Assembly (NCBI RefSeq): GCF_000807855.2
Contig: NZ_JRYR02000001.1
Span: 4,368,045-4,432,044 of the forward strand
Source: Flammeovirga pacifica
Lineage (GTDB): Bacteria > Bacteroidota > Bacteroidia > Cytophagales > Flammeovirgaceae
Reading direction: 5' to 3'
Length of the DNA: 64,000 nucleotides
The notes below the pieces were generated by a model that had not been told where the DNA came from, did no database searches, and saw only the letters and a list, made by a program, of their open reading frames with translations. Position 1 is the stretch's first letter; every line of letters begins with the position of its first letter. The translations under genes were made by a program, and so were the position numbers. Below, one piece after another: positions 27,058-36,736 of the stretch.

Positions 27058-30000
27058 TTAGAAAGTGACATTTACACCAGCAGAATAAATTCTAGAAGTT
27101 GGGTAAGTTCCCATATCAACACCTTGTCCAAGTGGGTCACCTTTAAGATCACCGATATTGGAAGGATCATAACCTTTATATCCAGTAATAGTAAATGCAT
27201 TATCTATTGAAGCATAGATTCTAAATTTTTTGACAAACATTTTGCTTTTAATGTTATCATTAAATGTGTACCCTAATTGAATATTCTGAAGTCTTAAATA
27301 GCTCCCGTCTTCAATATATTGATCGGAGAATCTCATATTGTTATTAGGATCGTCTGCACTAACTCTATGCATATTTCCATTAGGATTATCAACAGGGTGG
27401 AAACGATTATTATAGTAGTTCTCAGTTTGATTTAATACTACTTTAGATGATTCAATGTAGAATTTTTGTGCATTTACAATTTGTGCACCATAAGATCCTG
27501 TAAAGAATAAGTTCAAATCAAATCCTTTGTATTCGCCTCCTAAATTGATAGAACCCGTAAACTTAGGGATGAAGCTACCAAGGTTTGATCGATCATCATC
27601 ATCAATTTTTCCATCATTATTTAAATCCAAGAATTTAAGATCTCCCACTTGAGCATTAGGTTGAAGCAATTCTCCATTAGGCCCAACATGTGCTTGAATA
27701 TCTTCATCTGATCTAAAAATACCTCCAGTAGTATATCCATAATAATAAGCCATAGGATGATCAACTTCTGTACGAGTTGTAAATCCTAAACCACCAATTG
27801 ATCCGGCATCAATAAAGCCTACACCGCCTAATTCAACAACTGTATTTTTTATGGCAGTAATATTGAATCCAATATTCCATTTGAACTCATGATCAATATT
27901 TCTATAATTAGCCGTGAATTCAAAACCATTGTTACGCATAGAACCTACATTTGCTGCAGGAGGTTGTGCACCAACATAAATAGGCACAGGCATCGGGACA
28001 ATCATATCAATAGTATTTTTGATAAAATACTCTGCAGATAATGTAATGGCATCATCAAATAAACCAATATCCAAACCGAAGTTGGTCATTTCAGCTGTTT
28101 CCCATTTTAAATCTTGATTACTCATTGCCGTAGGAATTCTACCTTCTACCACTTTGCCATCAATAACATATCTTTGATTGTTTGTAACAGCCGATAGATA
28201 GTCGTTTTCACCAGCAGAAGATTGGTTACCTACTTGTCCCCAGCCTGCTCTAAACTTTAATTCTGTTAGATGTTCTGCACTTTTCAGGAAAGCTTCTTCT
28301 TTTAGATTCCATCCAGCAGAGAATGAAGGGAAAATACCCCAACGATTTCCTTCAGCAAATCTTGAAGACCCATCAGCACGTACCGTAGCAGTTAACATAT
28401 ATCTAGAATCATAGTTGTAATTAATTCTAGCAAATCCTGAAGCTATTGTACTGATATTTTGACTTGATCCGGCAATGTATGACGTGCCTTGAGCAGCAGA
28501 CATATATCTTAATTTTTCATTATGGGGTATATCAAATCCTGTAGCATTAATGTTATTGTATTGCCAGTATTGCATTTCACCACCAACCATAGCACCAAAA
28601 CTACTTTTACCAATTTTTTTAGTGTAATTGATATAATTAGACCAAACCCAGTTTGTTCTTTGGTTTCTTATTTCATCTAATTCAGAAACGGGTCTATTTT
28701 CGTTGGGACTAACAAAAAATTCAGGAGCATATTTCTTTTGAGAATTGATTTGATAATCTACACCGAAATTAGAAGTAAAGACAATGTCTTTTGATAGTTG
28801 TGCATCCATTTTTAATGACCCAACAAAACGATTGATGATTGCTCGTTTATATTGTTCTTCATCAACAATTCTTCTTGGGTTATTTTTATTAGACCATTCA
28901 GTTCTTGCGTAATTACCGTCTTCATCATAAACAGGAGATATTGGGTCTGCCCATAATGCAACAATAAAAGGAGAACCATTATCAAAGTTTTTATTAAGTA
29001 ATGAACGATCAGTTCTTGTGTAAGCAATACCTTGACTGAAGTTTAACCATTTTGTGAGCTTACTGTTATTATTAAACTTCACAAAAAACCGTTCCATATC
29101 GTTATGATCAATGATACCATCATTTTTTACATAAGAGGTAGAGAAGTTGTATTGATTGTTATCAGAGCCGCCCGCAATACCAAAATTGTAATTTTGAAAT
29201 GATCCATTTTTAAGAATTTCATCTTGCCAATCAGTACCTACTGTACCCGATTCATACGTTTCTTTTAGGTAATTATATTCATCAGAACCTTCCCCAAACC
29301 CGTTACTTTCTAATCTTAATTTAGAATATTGGGAAGCATTAGCCATTTTAATGGTTTTTGTAGGTTGGGATACACCCGCTTGAGCATTAAAAGTAAATAC
29401 TGGTTTCGTTAAAGATTTACCTTTTTTTGTAGTGATTAAAATAACACCATTTGCACCTCTCGATCCGTATATTGCTGTAGCAGAAGCATCTTTAAGAACT
29501 TCCATAGACTCAACATCTGTAGGTGCAATATGCGTGATGTCATTCATAGGAAAACCATCTACAACATATAGTGGGTCTGAGTTATTGATCGTACCAACAC
29601 CTCTAATTCTCACTTTTGCAGTTCCTCCAGGATCTGAAGCTGAGGTTACTTGAACACCAGCGACTCTACCTTGTAAAGCCTTTTCAACATTTTCTGTTGC
29701 AATTACTGTTAAGTCTTCTGCGTCCACTGAAGCTACTGCACCTGTAATATCGCTTTTCTTTGCGACGCCATAGCCTACAACAACTACCTCTTCTAGTTGC
29801 TCAATATCTTCTACTAAATAGATAGAAAATTCATTTTGAGAGCCGATTTCGACCACTTTATTTTCATAACCTATAAATGAGACTAAGAGATTTGAAGATC
29901 CTTCAGGAATAGGGATTTTAAAATTACCTTCAAAGTCTGTGATACTACCTAAAGTAGTGCCTTGAATAGAAACGTTTACTCCTGGCAATGGAGTAGAATT

Positions 30001-30102
30001 ATTACTATCAAAAATTCTACCTGTGATTATTCTTTCTTGTGCGACAAGTTGAAGCGCACTAAAGAGTAATAAGATTAAAAAATGTAATTTATTTCCTTTC
30101 AT
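27058..30102 (-). CDS. SusC/RagA family TonB-dependent outer-membrane transporter
   Basis: Signal peptide (1-21), then a carboxypeptidase-D-regulatory-like beta-sandwich (about 24-105, GRIFDSNNSTPLPGVNVSI). The plug domain has LEEVVVVGYGVAKKSDITGA and EVLKDASATAIYGSRGANGV. A ~22-strand barrel ends in VNVTF. No STN domain is present, so control through an anti-sigma factor is unlikely; the AraC-type regulator downstream fits better. Length 1014. No glycosidase or transporter gene is adjacent, so the imported substrate cannot be named. Confidence 0.95.
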   Translation of the reverse strand: MKGNKLHFLILLLFSALQLVAQERIITGRIFDSNNSTPLPGVNVSIQGTTLGSITDFEGNFKIPIPEGSSNLLVSFIGYENKVVEIGSQNEFSIYLVEDIEQLEEVVVVGYGVAKKSDITGAVASVDAEDLTVIATENVEKALQGRVAGVQVTSASDPGGTAKVRIRGVGTINNSDPLYVVDGFPMNDITHIAPTDVESMEVLKDASATAIYGSRGANGVILITTKKGKSLTKPVFTFNAQAGVSQPTKTIKMANASQYSKLRLESNGFGEGSDEYNYLKETYESGTVGTDWQDEILKNGSFQNYNFGIAGGSDNNQYNFSTSYVKNDGIIDHNDMERFFVKFNNNSKLTKWLNFSQGIAYTRTDRSLLNKNFDNGSPFIVALWADPISPVYDEDGNYARTEWSNKNNPRRIVDEEQYKRAIINRFVGSLKMDAQLSKDIVFTSNFGVDYQINSQKKYAPEFFVSPNENRPVSELDEIRNQRTNWVWSNYINYTKKIGKSSFGAMVGGEMQYWQYNNINATGFDIPHNEKLRYMSAAQGTSYIAGSSQNISTIASGFARINYNYDSRYMLTATVRADGSSRFAEGNRWGIFPSFSAGWNLKEEAFLKSAEHLTELKFRAGWGQVGNQSSAGENDYLSAVTNNQRYVIDGKVVEGRIPTAMSNQDLKWETAEMTNFGLDIGLFDDAITLSAEYFIKNTIDMIVPMPVPIYVGAQPPAANVGSMRNNGFEFTANYRNIDHEFKWNIGFNITAIKNTVVELGGVGFIDAGSIGGLGFTTRTEVDHPMAYYYGYTTGGIFRSDEDIQAHVGPNGELLQPNAQVGDLKFLDLNNDGKIDDDDRSNLGSFIPKFTGSINLGGEYKGFDLNLFFTGSYGAQIVNAQKFYIESSKVVLNQTENYYNNRFHPVDNPNGNMHRVSADDPNNNMRFSDQYIEDGSYLRLQNIQLGYTFNDNIKSKMFVKKFRIYASIDNAFTITGYKGYDPSNIGDLKGDPLGQGVDMGTYPTSRIYSAGVNVTF

Positions 30103-30155
30103 ACTTGCACGATTATTTAAAAAAATTGAAGAAGGGATTTCTTCTAAGAGTTGTG

Positions 30156-30163
30156 CAAATGTA
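30156..30163 (-). promoter_or_regulatory. -7 promoter box before susC
   Basis: TACATTTG on the minus strand matches TANNTTTG and is 53 nt upstream of the susC ATG. No TTTG -33 box is visible, which would fit an activator-dependent promoter. Confidence 0.4.
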
Positions 30164-30397
30164 TATAAGACACGTATTTTACATGTGTTAGAATTTGTCC
30201 ATAAATGAGGGAGTTTTGTTCTTTTTAATCCTAAGGAATTCTTTTTAATTTATTATTTATTTGCTCTAATACATTGAAGTAAATGCTTGTTTTTTAGGTG
30301 TGTGACAAAAAATACTCCTTGTTATTACACCTTATTTAAAGGAAGGTTTTAGCATCTTACGTTTAGAACGATCACATCGTATTGTAGTATGCACAAA

Positions 30398-30437
30398 CAA
30401 AAAAGGGAGAAAGTAAATACTACTTTCTCCCTTTTTT
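30398..30437 (-). terminator. Terminator of feoAB
   Basis: AAAAAAGGGAGAAAGTA pairs perfectly with TACTTTCTCCCTTTTTT across a 5-nt loop, immediately after the feoB stop. Confidence 0.88.
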
Positions 30438-30451
30438 GTGATCATCATAAT

Positions 30452-32575
30452 TTAGAAAATATGATAAGTAAACAATGCACCAAAATAGGCCAATAAACTC
30501 ATATATGTAAATTGGATAATAGGCCATTTCCAACTTTTTGTTTCTCGTTTTACTACTGCTAAAGTCGACATACATTGCATGGCAAATACATAAAATACCA
30601 TCAATGAGAAAGCCGTTGCAGGAGTAAACTCATGTACTCCAGTGGCAGGGTTAACAGCCCCTGTAAGTTTATCTTTTAGTGGAGCAATATCGTCTCCGGC
30701 AGAACCGATACTATAAATTGTAGCCATTGTACCAACAAAAACTTCTCTAGCAGCAAATGAGGTAACAAGAGCAATAGAAATTTTCCAATCGTATCCTAAA
30801 GGAGTAAAAACAGGTTCTATTGTTTTACCCATAATACCAACATAAGATGCTTCTATTTGTTTGGAAGCTATATAATCTTCTGTTTGGATATCATTTAAAC
30901 CTTTCTGTAATGCTTCGGTCTTTGCTAATTCTTCTGCTTTTTCGATACTATCTCCTGGTCCATAAGAAGCCAAAGCCCAAAGTACAATAGATACCATCAT
31001 GATAACTTTACCCGCTTCGAATACAAAAGTTTTGACTTTCTCTGTTACCGTTAATACAACATTTTTCCAATGCGGCATTTTATAAGAAGGAAGTTCCATG
31101 GCTAAAAAAGTTGGTGCATCAGCTTTTAAAATGATTTTAAAAATGATACCAGCAACTAGAGTAGCTATAATACCCAAAAGGTATAACCCCATAAATGCAA
31201 CACCTTGAAGATTGAGAAGTCCACCTAAAACAGGAGTATCAGGAACAGCAAATGCAACTAATATGGCATAAACAGGAATTCTTGCAGAGCAAGAAATGAG
31301 AGGGGTAACCATAATAGTAATCATACGTTCTTTCCAATTACCTATGGTTCTTGCTGCCATTACCGCAGGAATAGCACATGCTCCACCAGAAATAAGAGAA
31401 ACAATACTTCTACCACTCATACCAAATTTAGCCATAATTTTATCGAACATATATACGGCTCTGGCCATGTAACCAGACTCTTCCATTAAAGAAATCAGGA
31501 AGAATAAAATAGCAATTTGAGGTATGAAGATGACAACACCACCTAATCCCGATAGTATACCGTCAGTTATAAGATCGGTGTACCAAGCACTAGGTAACGT
31601 ATTCTTGACAAATTCATTTAGAGTACTCATACTTTCATCAATAAAATCCATGGGTACAGAAGCCCAAGAAAAAATTGATTGAAAGACTAGCATAAGTAGA
31701 GTTATAAATATGATAGGTCCCCAAAATTGATTTGTTACGATTCTATCAATTTTATCAGAAAGAGAATCTCCTTCTTGAGTTTGAATTTTAATAGAGCTAT
31801 TAACAATAGGACTAATAGAATTATATCTTGATAAAGTCTCATCAATTTGATTCTTCATATAATTAAACTCATTCTCACTTGTAATCCTTTTGATGGATGA
31901 CTTTTGAGATTCATTTAAAAATGGAAGTTCATTGTAATGATGTGCCCAAAGTAAAGCTTGATAATTCGATAACTTTTGATCCGTAATTTCTTTTACTTGA
32001 TCAATTGTTTTCTTCTCTTTAGAAGTAGCTATATATATATGCGATGTATTATCTCCTTTACCATTAATAAGCTCAATAATACTTTGATGTAGTTTATCAA
32101 TTCCTTCACCATTTCTACCATTTACAGCAACAACGTCTACTTTAAGTTGTTGAGCAATGGAAGCTAAATCTATAGTAATACCCTGTTTGTCGGCTAAATC
32201 TGTCATGTTGATAGCCAAGACTACAGGAATATGTAAATCTTTTACTTGTGATAAAAGAAGTAAGTGTCGTTCTAGATTGGTCGCATCAGCTACATAAATC
32301 ACATAATCAGGATAATCTTCAGATGAGGGATTAGAGAAGCTATTTAATACAACTCTCTCATCTGATGAAGTTGGATAAAGGCTATAAGTCCCCGGAAAGT
32401 CAATTATGTTCGCAGAGATCTCATCGTTTATCTGACAAAACCCCATTTTTTTATCTACCGTTACCCCTGGGAAGTTTCCAACTTTCTGTCTTAATCCTGT
32501 AAGCTGATTGAAAATGGAAGATTTACCTACGTTAGGGTTACCTAGTAAGGCAATTTTTATTTGTTTGGAAGTCAT
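30452..32575 (-). CDS. feoB: Ferrous iron transport protein B
   Basis: Inner-membrane Fe(II) transporter with an N-terminal G-domain. G1 is GNPNVGKSS (12-20), then DFPGTYSL (G3) and NMTD (G4). The helical spacer follows, then a membrane part with about eight helices that includes the Gate motif region SGGACAIPAVMA and FAAREVFVGTMATIY. Length of 707 residues is normal. feoA is 5 nt upstream of the feoB start. Confidence 0.96.
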   Translation of the reverse strand: MTSKQIKIALLGNPNVGKSSIFNQLTGLRQKVGNFPGVTVDKKMGFCQINDEISANIIDFPGTYSLYPTSSDERVVLNSFSNPSSEDYPDYVIYVADATNLERHLLLLSQVKDLHIPVVLAINMTDLADKQGITIDLASIAQQLKVDVVAVNGRNGEGIDKLHQSIIELINGKGDNTSHIYIATSKEKKTIDQVKEITDQKLSNYQALLWAHHYNELPFLNESQKSSIKRITSENEFNYMKNQIDETLSRYNSISPIVNSSIKIQTQEGDSLSDKIDRIVTNQFWGPIIFITLLMLVFQSIFSWASVPMDFIDESMSTLNEFVKNTLPSAWYTDLITDGILSGLGGVVIFIPQIAILFFLISLMEESGYMARAVYMFDKIMAKFGMSGRSIVSLISGGACAIPAVMAARTIGNWKERMITIMVTPLISCSARIPVYAILVAFAVPDTPVLGGLLNLQGVAFMGLYLLGIIATLVAGIIFKIILKADAPTFLAMELPSYKMPHWKNVVLTVTEKVKTFVFEAGKVIMMVSIVLWALASYGPGDSIEKAEELAKTEALQKGLNDIQTEDYIASKQIEASYVGIMGKTIEPVFTPLGYDWKISIALVTSFAAREVFVGTMATIYSIGSAGDDIAPLKDKLTGAVNPATGVHEFTPATAFSLMVFYVFAMQCMSTLAVVKRETKSWKWPIIQFTYMSLLAYFGALFTYHIF

Positions 32576-32580
32576 TGAAT

Positions 32581-32805
32581 TTAGTCAGTTGTCGTGAAAA
32601 CACTTTTAGCCTCTGTTAAACCAATAGCAAATGCATTTTTATCAGATTTGATATAAAGTCCACCATTAAAAGGTGCTTTTCGTACGACTTGGATGCGCTT
32701 GCCAGGATATAATCCTAGTTCGATTAATCTACTTCCCACCACTTTATCAGAAAATTCCGAAATGATTCCTACTACACCAATTGGCAAGGTATCTAAACTT
32801 ATCAT
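32581..32805 (-). CDS. feoA: Ferrous iron transport protein A
   Basis: Small SH3-like cytosolic partner of FeoB. With the ATG at 32805 it has 74 residues starting MISLDTLPIG, which matches the usual FeoA start. A GTG six codons upstream is the longer alternative. The block LIELGLYPGKRIQVVRKAPF is typical. It is divergent from the hydrolase gene; a near-palindrome TGATTATAATTA at 32839-32850 upstream may be a regulator site. Confidence 0.92.
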   Translation of the reverse strand: MISLDTLPIGVVGIISEFSDKVVGSRLIELGLYPGKRIQVVRKAPFNGGLYIKSDKNAFAIGLTEAKSVFTTTD

Positions 32806-32968
32806 ATTTGAAGTATTATACACAAATTTAATTTAGACTGATTATAATTAGCAAATGTACAATTATCAGGGAATTTTTTATAATTTAATGGGATCATTTG
32901 ATTTATTATTGAATAATTTAAGAGAAAACTAGCATCAAAATCTTTTTAGATTTTAAAATAAACAGCAC

Positions 32969-33904
32969 ATGTCTATCCATGTTAAAACTTCAGAGACTTT
33001 AGTTTCAGTAGGTTCTGATCAATTATTTGTGAAACGTTATAATCCCCAAGATACACCAACGTCAAAGGCAATATTATTTATTCATGGTAGTATAGAAGGA
33101 GGGAGAATCTTTTATTCCTTAAAAGATACAGGTTTAGGCCCTTGGTTGGCTTCAAAAGGTTATCAAGTATTTATTCCTGATTTTAGAGGTAGAGGGAAGA
33201 GTGTTCCCAAAATATCGTCTAAAAGTAGTCATAATCAATATGATGCTATTGAAGAAGAAATTCCTGCAATCATTCATCATATACAATCGGAAATAGAAGA
33301 TGTCGAACTAAATTTTGTCACTCATTCTTGGGGAGGAGTGTGGTTGATGTCACATATTGCTAGGCATCCAGAATTGAAAGTAAATAGAATTGTAAACATT
33401 GCAGTAAAGAGAAGTATAAGTATTAAGTCATTTAAGAAATGGTTTGAGGTAGATTTGATTTGGAGAAGGATAGGTGGATTAATGACAACCATATTTGGGT
33501 ATTTTCCTGCAGTAGAAATGAAAATAGGGCAAGAGAATGAATCAAGGGGTGTATATGCGGATTGTAAGCATTGGGTATATGCAAAAGAGGAGTGGAAAGA
33601 TGTGACGGATGGATTTGATTATATCGAAGAATTTAATCATCGACTTGATGTTCCACCAACTTTATATATCACAGGTATCAATGAGTATTATTTAGGCCAT
33701 CAAATTGATGTTAAACGCTTCATGAAAGAAGTGAATGGTAAACAGGATAAATTCATTTTATTATCAAAAGATAATGGTTTTGCGCATGATTATGATCACA
33801 TCAATATATGTACTTCAAAAAGCGGGCAAAGAGATCATTTTCCTTTAATATTATCATGGTTAAAGGATAAAGATTGTTCGCAATGGGAAAATAGTCATGT
33901 GTAG
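32969..33904 (+). CDS. Alpha/beta hydrolase
   Basis: 311 residues, no signal peptide. HGSIEGGRIF forms the oxyanion region, PDFRGRGKS the next block and FVTHSWGGVW the nucleophile elbow. The elbow reads T-H-S-W-G, so the first glycine of GxSxG is replaced. The acid and His positions are likely in the C-terminal third (DVPPTLYITGINE and DYDHINI). Lipase, esterase and haloperoxidase-like roles are all possible. It is divergent from feoA and ends in a terminator before tRNA-His. Confidence 0.8.
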   Translation: MSIHVKTSETLVSVGSDQLFVKRYNPQDTPTSKAILFIHGSIEGGRIFYSLKDTGLGPWLASKGYQVFIPDFRGRGKSVPKISSKSSHNQYDAIEEEIPAIIHHIQSEIEDVELNFVTHSWGGVWLMSHIARHPELKVNRIVNIAVKRSISIKSFKKWFEVDLIWRRIGGLMTTIFGYFPAVEMKIGQENESRGVYADCKHWVYAKEEWKDVTDGFDYIEEFNHRLDVPPTLYITGINEYYLGHQIDVKRFMKEVNGKQDKFILLSKDNGFAHDYDHINICTSKSGQRDHFPLILSWLKDKDCSQWENSHV

Positions 33905-33924
33905 TTTTAAAAAATAATCTTCAT

Positions 33925-33953
33925 AAAAAAAGGCTTATCATTTCTGATAAGCC
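33925..33953 (+). terminator. Terminator after alpha/beta hydrolase
   Basis: AGGCTTATCA/TGATAAGCCT, a 10-bp perfect stem with a short loop, followed by TTTGTGCTTT. A-runs on the 5' side mean it could also serve the tRNA on the minus strand. Confidence 0.75.
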
Positions 33954-33970
33954 TTTGTGCTTTATAGTAG

Positions 33971-34045
33971 GGCGAATGATGGGATTCGAACCCACGGCCC
34001 CCGGAACCACAAACCGGTGCTCTAACCAACTGAGCTACAATCGCC
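33971..34045 (-). tRNA. tRNA-His (GTG)
   Basis: On the minus strand the cloverleaf runs G-1 plus GCGATTG, D-arm GCTC...GAGC, anticodon loop TTGTGGT with anticodon GTG and T-loop TTCGAAT. It ends in C73. The extra G-1 opposite C73 is the identity mark of tRNA-His. Two mismatches are present, U5-U68 in the acceptor stem and U31-U39 closing the anticodon stem. CCA is not encoded. It stands alone between two terminators. Confidence 0.95.
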
Positions 34046-34078
34046 GTCTTTTGCGATGCAAATATAATAGTATAAAAT

Positions 34079-34120
34079 TAAAAAATGCAACAGTTATCTA
34101 AGATAAAAGTTGCATTTTTT
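34079..34120 (-). terminator. Terminator after glnN / before tRNA-His
   Basis: AAAAAATGCAAC pairs with GTTGCATTTTTT across an 18-nt loop, with a T-run on both strands. It isolates the tRNA from upstream glutamine synthetase transcription. Confidence 0.6.
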
Positions 34121-34151
34121 GTAAATGACTTGAAGTCAGTGGGAAAAATGC

Positions 34152-34177
34152 CCTCATGATTCAAAAGAACCATGAGG
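34152..34177 (-). terminator. Second hairpin after glnN
   Basis: CCTCATG/CATGAGG, a 7-bp stem followed on the minus strand by GGCATTTTTCCC, a short T-run. It is probably the first of two tandem terminators after the glutamine synthetase gene. Confidence 0.5.
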
Positions 34178-34211
34178 TGTATAAACATCCCACATTATAT
34201 TATATCCTTAA

Positions 34212-36362
34212 TTACTTAAGGAATAACATTTCTGAGTATTTAGGTAGAGGCCATTCAGAATCATCTACGAATAACTCAAGACGGTCAACTGCTTCACGAA
34301 TTGTGTCGAAGTATTTAGCCTTGATGCTATCACAGAACTCAACAGCTTGAGCATTTGTGTCCTCGATTTCAAGAACTCTATCACGCTCTGTTACCATTGC
34401 AGCAACACCATCTTTAGCTTGCGCCATGAATCCAGTTACTTCTTTAATAGTTGTAGTGATGGCAGATGAATCTAAACCAAGATCTTTCAACTTAGAAGCT
34501 GAATCAGCTAATTTAGCTACATAGCTAGCAGAAGCAGGAATTACTTTGTTCAATACGATCTCTTCCATTGTTTTCGATTCGATATCGATTTTTGTAGAGT
34601 AGATCTCAGACCAAACATCGTGACGAGCTTCAATTTCTCTTTCGCTAAATACATTATGCTTAGCAAAGATTTCTTTAGCTTGTTCAGTGATGAAGAAGTC
34701 TAAAGCACGTGGAGTATCTTTAACGTTAGATAAACCTCTTGATTCAGCTTCGTCAACCCACTCTTGAGAGTAACCGTCGCCTTCGAAACGAATTGCTTCA
34801 GATTCTTTGATATATTGAACTAGAGTTTCTCTAATTGCAGCCTCTTTGTCTTTACCACCAGCGATAGCAGCATCAACAGAAGCTTTGAATTGTGATAATT
34901 GCTCAGCAACGATCAAGTTCAATACTGTCATTGGAGTAGCCGTGTTTTGTGTAGAACCTACAGCACGGAACTCAAATTTGTTACCAGTAAATGCAAATGG
35001 AGAAGTACGGTTACGGTCTGTGTTGTCTAATTTAAGACCAGGAATCTTATCGATACCTAATTCCATAAATTTGTCACCACCTTCAGCGTAAACTAATTTA
35101 CCTGATTCAGTAACTTCGTTTAAGAAGTTAGAAAGTGTTGAACCTAAGAATACAGACATAATTGCAGGAGGAGCTTCGTTAGCACCTAGACGGTGGTCGT
35201 TACCTGCAGAAGCGATAGATGCTCTTAATAAATCACCATACTCATGAACAGCTTTGATAGTGTTCACTAAGAAAGTAAGGAAATATAAAGAACCTTCTGG
35301 TTGGAATAAGTTACGTCCTTTGTTAGTGATCAATGACCAGTTGTTATGCTTACCAGAACCGTTCAAGTTAGCGAATGGTTTCTCGTGAAGTAAAACAGCC
35401 ATGTTGTGCTCACCAGCAACTTGTTCCATAACATCCATCATCAACAAGTTGTGATCTACAGCTGTGTTGATTTCTTCATATAATGGAGCTGCTTCGAATT
35501 GACCTGGAGCTACCTCATTGTGACGAGTAGTTACAGGAATACCTAATTTATGGCATTGTAATTCGAAATCTTTCATGAATGACGCTACACGTGGTGCAAT
35601 AGAACCGAAGTAGTGATCGTCTAATTGCTGACCGTGTGGAGGCTTAGCACCAAATAAAGTACGACCTGCAATGTATAAGTCAGGACGTGCAGCATAAAAT
35701 GCTTTATCTACTAAGAAGTACTCTTGCTCACAACCTAATGAAGCAGAAATACTAGTTACACCTTCTTCGAAATATTGACACACGTCAATAGTCGCTTTGT
35801 TAATTGCTTCTTGAGCTTTCAACAATGGTGTTTTGTAATCTAACGTATCTCCTGTGTATGAAACGAAGATAGTAGGGATACAAAGTGTTTTGTTTGTAAT
35901 GAAAATTGGAGACGATGGATCCCAACCAGTATAACCACGTGCTTGGTTTGTTGCACGAATACCGCCGTTAGGGAATGAAGATGCATCTGGCTCTTGTTGA
36001 GTTAGTGTTGAACCTTTAAAAGTTTCAATACCTTTTGTATAATCATAGAAAGAGTCATGCTTTTCTGCAGAAGAACCAGTTAGTGGTTGGAACCAGTGTG
36101 TGTGGTGTGTAACTCCTTTAGAAATTGCCCAAGTCATTACCGCAGAAGCAACAGCGTCAGCAGTAGCTTCGTCGATTTTAGTACCATATTTAACAGCTGA
36201 TTCTACTTTCTTGTAGATAGCAGGTGCTAAAGCGGCTTTCATTTGATTAAGACCGAAACAGTCTTCACCAAAGTATTCTGAAATTTTGTTAGACGGGGCT
36301 TCAACTGTTTTTGCAACTCTTGCTGAAGCTGTTTCAAGGGCGTTAAAACGAAGATTTGTCAT
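34212..36362 (-). CDS. glnN: Glutamine synthetase type III
   Basis: Makes glutamine from glutamate and ammonia. At 716 residues it has the large type III size. It carries the GSIII signatures NGSGKHNNWSL, HNEVAPGQFEAAPLYEEI and the C-terminal extension with coiled-coil helices. It lies downstream of the ammonium transporter and porin genes on the same strand but beyond a strong terminator. It therefore has its own promoter in the 374-bp gap. The block amt-porin-glnN forms an ammonium uptake and assimilation unit. Confidence 0.96.
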   Translation of the reverse strand: MTNLRFNALETASARVAKTVEAPSNKISEYFGEDCFGLNQMKAALAPAIYKKVESAVKYGTKIDEATADAVASAVMTWAISKGVTHHTHWFQPLTGSSAEKHDSFYDYTKGIETFKGSTLTQQEPDASSFPNGGIRATNQARGYTGWDPSSPIFITNKTLCIPTIFVSYTGDTLDYKTPLLKAQEAINKATIDVCQYFEEGVTSISASLGCEQEYFLVDKAFYAARPDLYIAGRTLFGAKPPHGQQLDDHYFGSIAPRVASFMKDFELQCHKLGIPVTTRHNEVAPGQFEAAPLYEEINTAVDHNLLMMDVMEQVAGEHNMAVLLHEKPFANLNGSGKHNNWSLITNKGRNLFQPEGSLYFLTFLVNTIKAVHEYGDLLRASIASAGNDHRLGANEAPPAIMSVFLGSTLSNFLNEVTESGKLVYAEGGDKFMELGIDKIPGLKLDNTDRNRTSPFAFTGNKFEFRAVGSTQNTATPMTVLNLIVAEQLSQFKASVDAAIAGGKDKEAAIRETLVQYIKESEAIRFEGDGYSQEWVDEAESRGLSNVKDTPRALDFFITEQAKEIFAKHNVFSEREIEARHDVWSEIYSTKIDIESKTMEEIVLNKVIPASASYVAKLADSASKLKDLGLDSSAITTTIKEVTGFMAQAKDGVAAMVTERDRVLEIEDTNAQAVEFCDSIKAKYFDTIREAVDRLELFVDDSEWPLPKYSEMLFLK

Positions 36363-36736
36363 TGTAATGTGAGATTAAAAAAACTTTAGCCTTTATACTT
36401 AAAATATCAATAATAAAAATATCTATTTGTTAGTACTTAGGCGAAGTTGAAATTTTGTTTATGTTTCAAATATGACTTAGATTTTTAAAAAAATCAAGAA
36501 AAAATAGCACTTATGGGTATAAATTTATCTTAATAGGTTTAAAATGATGAAAATTTCATAATTGCAGGTGTTTTTTAGAACTGAATGGTGTTTCTAATCC
36601 TTTTTAAGTGTTTAATTGACGTAAAATAAGGTGCTTGATGATAGTTTTTGTATTTAGTTTTTCTGATGCTAAAACAAAAAAAAGAGACCATCTACTTTAG
36701 ATGGTCTCCTTCTGTGTATATATATACAATTTAGTT
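36363..36736. other. Intergenic region upstream of glnN
   Basis: 374 bp, AT-rich, no coding frame. It contains the porin terminator (36671-36708) and must hold the glnN promoter. I could not identify a convincing -33/-7 pair or a nitrogen-regulator site by eye. Confidence 0.45.
36671..36708 (-). terminator. Terminator of the amt-porin unit
   Basis: GAGACCATCT/AGATGGTCTC, a 10-bp perfect stem with a 5-nt loop, followed on the minus strand by a long T-run. Confidence 0.88.

Larger units (their letters stand above)
30103..30451. other. Intergenic region between susC and feoB
   Basis: AT-rich, no coding frame. It holds the probable susC promoter (-7 box 30156-30163) and the feoB terminator. The rest shows only a short partial inverted repeat (TTAGGTGT/ACACCTTA). 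Confidence 0.5.
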
